Assembly (NCBI GenBank): GCA_017430835.1
Contig: JAFRMD010000007.1
Span: 1 to 17,615, forward strand
Source of the DNA: Methanosphaera sp.
GTDB taxonomy: Archaea; Methanobacteriota; Methanobacteria; Methanobacteriales; Methanobacteriaceae
DNA length: 17,615 nt
Reading direction: 5' to 3'
Each line of letters opens with the position of its first letter. Position 1 is the first letter of the stretch. This document shows positions 15,215 through 17,615 of the stretch, piece after piece. A program made the position numbers and the translations under genes. A model generated the notes under the pieces. It made no database searches, was not told the origin of the DNA, and saw only the letters and a list, made by a program, of their open reading frames with translations.

Positions 15215-15461
15215 TTTAAATGATGCACAAATGCCAAAAATAAAGTTCAATAATGAACCTACAAAAACAATATCTGGTGCAGTATGTGTAGGTTCACCAG
15301 ATCAAATTAGAGTAGCATTTTTGGAAGAAAAATTAGATAGTGACGAATATGGAAATGTTGAAATGATACAAGAATGTGTTTCACAGGTAGTTATGACACC
15401 ACAAGTAGCAAGAAACATAATTCAAGTTTTAGAAGATAATTTAAACTCAAGCAATTACTAA
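15207..15461 (+). CDS. DUF3467-like small protein
   Basis: An 84-residue protein. The stretch ISGAVCVGSPDQIRVAFLEEKL, the acidic DSDEYGNVEM, and the C-terminal SQVVMTPQVARNIIQVLEDNLNSSNY follow the DUF3467 pattern. In that pattern a strand binds a short motif, then a 'VxMSPxxAKxLxxxLxxxLxxYE'-type helix closes the protein. The family has no established function. The ATG at 15207 lies inside the end of the regulator gene (8-base overlap), which indicates translational coupling, and a T-tract follows at 15497. A co-regulator or antitoxin-like partner of the upstream winged-helix protein is possible (inference). Confidence 0.7.
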   Translation: MDSLNDAQMPKIKFNNEPTKTISGAVCVGSPDQIRVAFLEEKLDSDEYGNVEMIQECVSQVVMTPQVARNIIQVLEDNLNSSNY

Positions 15462-15496
15462 ATTACTTATCCTTCTTCCAAAACGTTATTTTTACA

Positions 15497-15504
15497 TTTT
15501 TTTT
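15497..15504 (+). terminator. T-tract after the regulator/DUF3467 unit
   Basis: Eight Ts, with another five-T run at 15489-15493, lie about 35 bases after the stop and before the next promoter. They probably terminate the two-gene transcript. Confidence 0.45.
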
Positions 15505-15591
15505 ATTCATAAACTATAAAAATCTTTTTTTCTACTAATTTTCATAAAATGACATGATAAATTTCTTCATCTTATTTTTGACTAATAATCA

Positions 15592-15599
15592 TTTATATT
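15592..15599 (+). promoter_or_regulatory. TATA box of the MFS transporter gene
   Basis: TTTATATT matches the archaeal TATA consensus and lies 64 bases before the ATG at 15663. This predicts a start near 15620 and a leader of about 40 bases ending in AAAGGT. Confidence 0.5.
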
Positions 15600-15662
15600 T
15601 GCTAGTTAAATCTTTAAAAATTATAAATAAATTAATTAAACTATTAAAATAAAGGTAGTATC

Positions 15663-17039
15663 ATGGTTAATGAAAAAACTATGAATAAATATGTTGTAAT
15701 AATTGGCATATTATCTTCTTTTGCAGTAGCATTTAATTCAAATGCTTTGTCCGTTGCATTACCTACAATAGCTACGGAGTTTGTATTATCCAATATTGTA
15801 CAAAATTGGGTAGTTAATATCTATTTGCTCGTAATAGCTGCTGCAAGCGTTCCATTAGCAAAAATATGTGGAAAATATGGTTTAAAACGTACCTTAATAA
15901 TTGGTTTGTTCATTTATTTGCTCGGTGCAGTAATGTCTGGTATTGCATTTGATGCAACCACGTTATTTATTTCAAGGTTTATTCACGCCATTGGTTCTGC
16001 AGTTCTTTTTGTAAATGTAATGGCTATGATAACAGCACAAATTCCACCACAAAATAGGGGTCAAGCAGTTGGATTTACTATCATGGGTGTTTATATTGGA
16101 TTAATGTCTGCACCAACGATTGGTGGAATTCTTGTAGAAAACTTTTCCTGGAGAAGTATTTTTTACATTACTTTACCTTTAATTTTCATATCAATATTAT
16201 TACTTTATAAAATTGATAAGGAATGGACCATTGGTGTTGATAAAAGTATTGATACGATGGGTAGTTTATTGTATATTATTGCTATAAGTTTGTTAATGTA
16301 CGGTTTTACAATATTAAACGAGTTTAATGGTATAATAATTTCTTTGGTTGGTATTGTTATATTATTAATTTTTGTAAAATATGAGCTAAAACAGGACAAC
16401 CCTATATATGAGATAAAATTATTTAAGAATCCTAAGTATGCCTCTTCAAATATTGCAGCTTTCATCAGTTATTTTGCAACTTTTGTTGTTACATACATTT
16501 TAAATAATCACTTTCAGTATTTAATGGGACATTCTCCACAGACTACTGGATTCATATTATTTGTTTCACCTTTACTGATGGCAATTTGTGCACCATTTTC
16601 TGGAAGATTATCTGATAAGGTAGATGCACAGATCCTTGCAGCTATAGGTATGGGTATGGTTTCAGTTGGAATGTTTTTATTATGTATGCTAAATGAGTCA
16701 ACACCATTATATATGATTATAATAGCAATGTGCTTACACGGATTAGGGTTTGGAATATTTTCATCACCTAATAGTAATATTATCCTAGGTAGCGTTGAAA
16801 AGAAATATATACCAACAGCATCTGCATCATTATCAACGGTTAGAACTATTGGTCAATCATTTAGTCTTGGACTTTTAACTTTAATCTTTTCATGTATAAT
16901 GGGAAATGTTCCTATCATGCCATCAAATTATCCATTACTTGTTCAAAGTAGTCAAATTACAATGGTCTTTTCAACAATATTTTGTATTATGGCTGTTGTT
17001 TTATCATTGGTGGGTGTTAAATCAAAATATAATATTTAA
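15663..17039 (+). CDS. MFS drug-efflux transporter, EmrB/DHA2-like (14 TM)
   Basis: A 458-residue, very hydrophobic protein of the major facilitator superfamily, most like DHA2 drug:H+ antiporters. Helix 1 holds the motif NALSVALPTIATEF; motif A lies in the loop after helix 2 (KICGKYGLKRTLIIG). The antiporter motif C is GVYIGLMSAPTIGGILVENFSWRSIF, and the second half has GRLSDKVDAQ. The hydrophobicity pattern fits 14 helices, with the extra pair in the middle (about residues 200-240). The acidic residue usual in helix 1 of the group (DxTIVNVALP) is replaced by Asn in this copy. It should export an amphipathic compound using the proton or sodium gradient; the substrate is unknown. The start follows AAAGGT. 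Confidence 0.9.
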   Translation: MVNEKTMNKYVVIIGILSSFAVAFNSNALSVALPTIATEFVLSNIVQNWVVNIYLLVIAAASVPLAKICGKYGLKRTLIIGLFIYLLGAVMSGIAFDATTLFISRFIHAIGSAVLFVNVMAMITAQIPPQNRGQAVGFTIMGVYIGLMSAPTIGGILVENFSWRSIFYITLPLIFISILLLYKIDKEWTIGVDKSIDTMGSLLYIIAISLLMYGFTILNEFNGIIISLVGIVILLIFVKYELKQDNPIYEIKLFKNPKYASSNIAAFISYFATFVVTYILNNHFQYLMGHSPQTTGFILFVSPLLMAICAPFSGRLSDKVDAQILAAIGMGMVSVGMFLLCMLNESTPLYMIIIAMCLHGLGFGIFSSPNSNIILGSVEKKYIPTASASLSTVRTIGQSFSLGLLTLIFSCIMGNVPIMPSNYPLLVQSSQITMVFSTIFCIMAVVLSLVGVKSKYNI

Positions 17040-17045
17040 TACTCT

Positions 17046-17057
17046 ATTTCTTTTTTT
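17046..17057 (+). terminator. T-rich terminator after the MFS gene
   Basis: TTTCTTTTTTTG begins a few bases after the stop, and the downstream sequence to about 17085 is also T-rich. The convergent histone gene ends at 17184, leaving about 140 bases with no gene. Confidence 0.45.
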
Positions 17058-17183
17058 GTATTATTTTATTATTGTATTTTTTAAACATTTTATAATAATT
17101 ATATGATTTTATTAGAAAAAGTTATATTTGCTTAAAATAAGTGGAGTTTATAAAAATTGAAAAAAAATAAGAAACAGAATTAG

Positions 17184-17390
17184 TTAGAAATGTTTTAAAG
17201 CTAATTCTACATCTTCAGGTTGAATAGTTTTACGGTCAGCATGTTTTGCTAAGTCAATAGTTGCTTCTGCTAGTTTACTTGTGTATGCTTCTACTGCTTC
17301 AACAATTTTTTCTTCTGCTTCTTTACTTATTCTTTCTGCACCTGCACTTTTAACAATTCTTGTAACTGGTGCTTTTGGTATTTCAGTCAT
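17184..17390 (-). CDS. Archaeal histone (HMf type)
   Basis: A 68-residue histone-fold protein that dimerises and wraps DNA. It keeps the family's key features: IPKAPVTRIVKSAGAERIS with DNA-contacting Arg11 and Arg20 and the conserved Gly17, the long central helix (about 25-50), and HADRKTIQPEDVELAL with Arg53-Lys54-Thr55 and the Arg53-Asp60 clamp. It ends in KHF with no basic tail. Compared with HMfB, helices 1 and 2 are richer in Glu (EAEEKIVEAVEAY). The ATG follows a GGAG ribosome binding site, and a strong TATA box lies upstream. The gene is on its own and convergent to the MFS gene. Assignment is secure. Confidence 0.97.
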   Translation of the reverse strand: MTEIPKAPVTRIVKSAGAERISKEAEEKIVEAVEAYTSKLAEATIDLAKHADRKTIQPEDVELALKHF

Positions 17391-17433
17391 ATTTGTTAAT
17401 CTCCTTTTTTATTACATAAATATATTCTTTGGA

Positions 17434-17443
17434 CTATATAAGT
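17434..17443 (-). promoter_or_regulatory. TATA box of the histone gene
   Basis: On the - strand this reads ACTTATATAG, a strong archaeal TATA box. It lies 44 bases before the ATG at 17390, predicting a start site near 17413 and a leader that contains the GGAG site. Confidence 0.65.
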
Positions 17444-17481
17444 ATTTTGATTATTTTATAAATATTATAAAAAAAAACAAT

Positions 17482-17536
17482 GCTGTCAAGTTAACGTTCA
17501 TTTTGTGAGACTGTTTTTTCAAGGCAGTCAAGTTAA
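17482..17536. repeat. Two 13-bp direct repeats upstream of the histone promoter
   Basis: GCTGTCAAGTTAA (17482-17494) and GCAGTCAAGTTAA (17524-17536) differ at one base and start exactly 42 bp apart, about four helical turns. On the histone strand they read TTAACTTGACWGC and lie about 40 and 80 bp upstream of the TATA box. They could bind a regulator of the histone gene or of a gene beyond the window. No gene was found from 17444 to the end. Confidence 0.6.
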
Positions 17537-17615
17537 AATTTTTATCCCATCATTATCCTTTATTTTTTATATTGTAACCTATTTTTACTTTAAATTTACT
17601 TAATTCTATTGATAA

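Noticed and set aside
17281..17508. 75-codon + strand ORF over the histone gene
   Set aside because: It is antisense to a secure histone and runs through that gene's promoter; no start signal.
1..17615. CRISPR arrays, insertion sequences, tRNA or rRNA genes
   Set aside because: No regularly spaced repeats, transposase motifs, terminal inverted repeats or GC-rich RNA islands were seen on reading both strands.

Overview
The window looks like a chromosomal segment of a methanogenic archaeon of the order Methanobacteriales, most probably Methanosphaera or a close relative. The evidence is the very low GC content, an HMf-type archaeal histone gene near the right end, starts preceded by GGTGAT-type ribosome binding sites, and archaeal-style TATA boxes and U-tract terminators. 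The species is an inference; no rRNA or tRNA gene is visible.

Left part (1-7.3 kb), mainly metabolic and repair genes on the + strand. It opens with the 3' end of NAD kinase, closed by a hairpin plus T-tract. Next comes a two-gene unit of a NimA-like flavin protein and a bacterial-type family-1 uracil-DNA glycosylase. A tight five-gene unit follows: HAD hydrolase, flavodoxin, TIGR04076-family protein, single-domain cupin and a small acidic protein. Then come a PatB/MalY-type PLP aminotransferase and a DUF853 HerA-like ATPase. A 464-base AT-rich gap follows.

Centre (7.3-12.8 kb): one very large gene for an 1828-residue DUF4011-helicase-nuclease-DUF3320 protein. This is the architecture of the single-gene Hhe anti-phage defence system. 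It carries an 18-bp in-frame tandem repeat in an acidic linker between the nuclease and the C-terminal winged helices.

Right part (12.8-17.6 kb), short and mostly uncharacterised genes on both strands. There is a tandem pair of paralogous three-helix membrane proteins (- strand), which look like the two halves of a LysE/GDT1-type transporter. There is an acidic all-helical protein of unknown function, and convergent to it a small winged-helix protein (-). Divergent from that is a winged-helix regulator whose gene overlaps a DUF3467-like gene. A 14-TM drug-efflux MFS transporter (+) and the histone gene (-) complete the region. The histone gene has a clear TATA box and two 13-bp direct repeats 42 bp apart upstream.

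The points most worth following up are the Hhe-like protein and its repeat linker, the split transporter pair, the winged-helix/DUF3467 couple, the bacterial-type Ung in an archaeon, and the repeats upstream of the histone gene. I cannot show that any of these form one new system; the genes have separate promoters and the links between them are inference.
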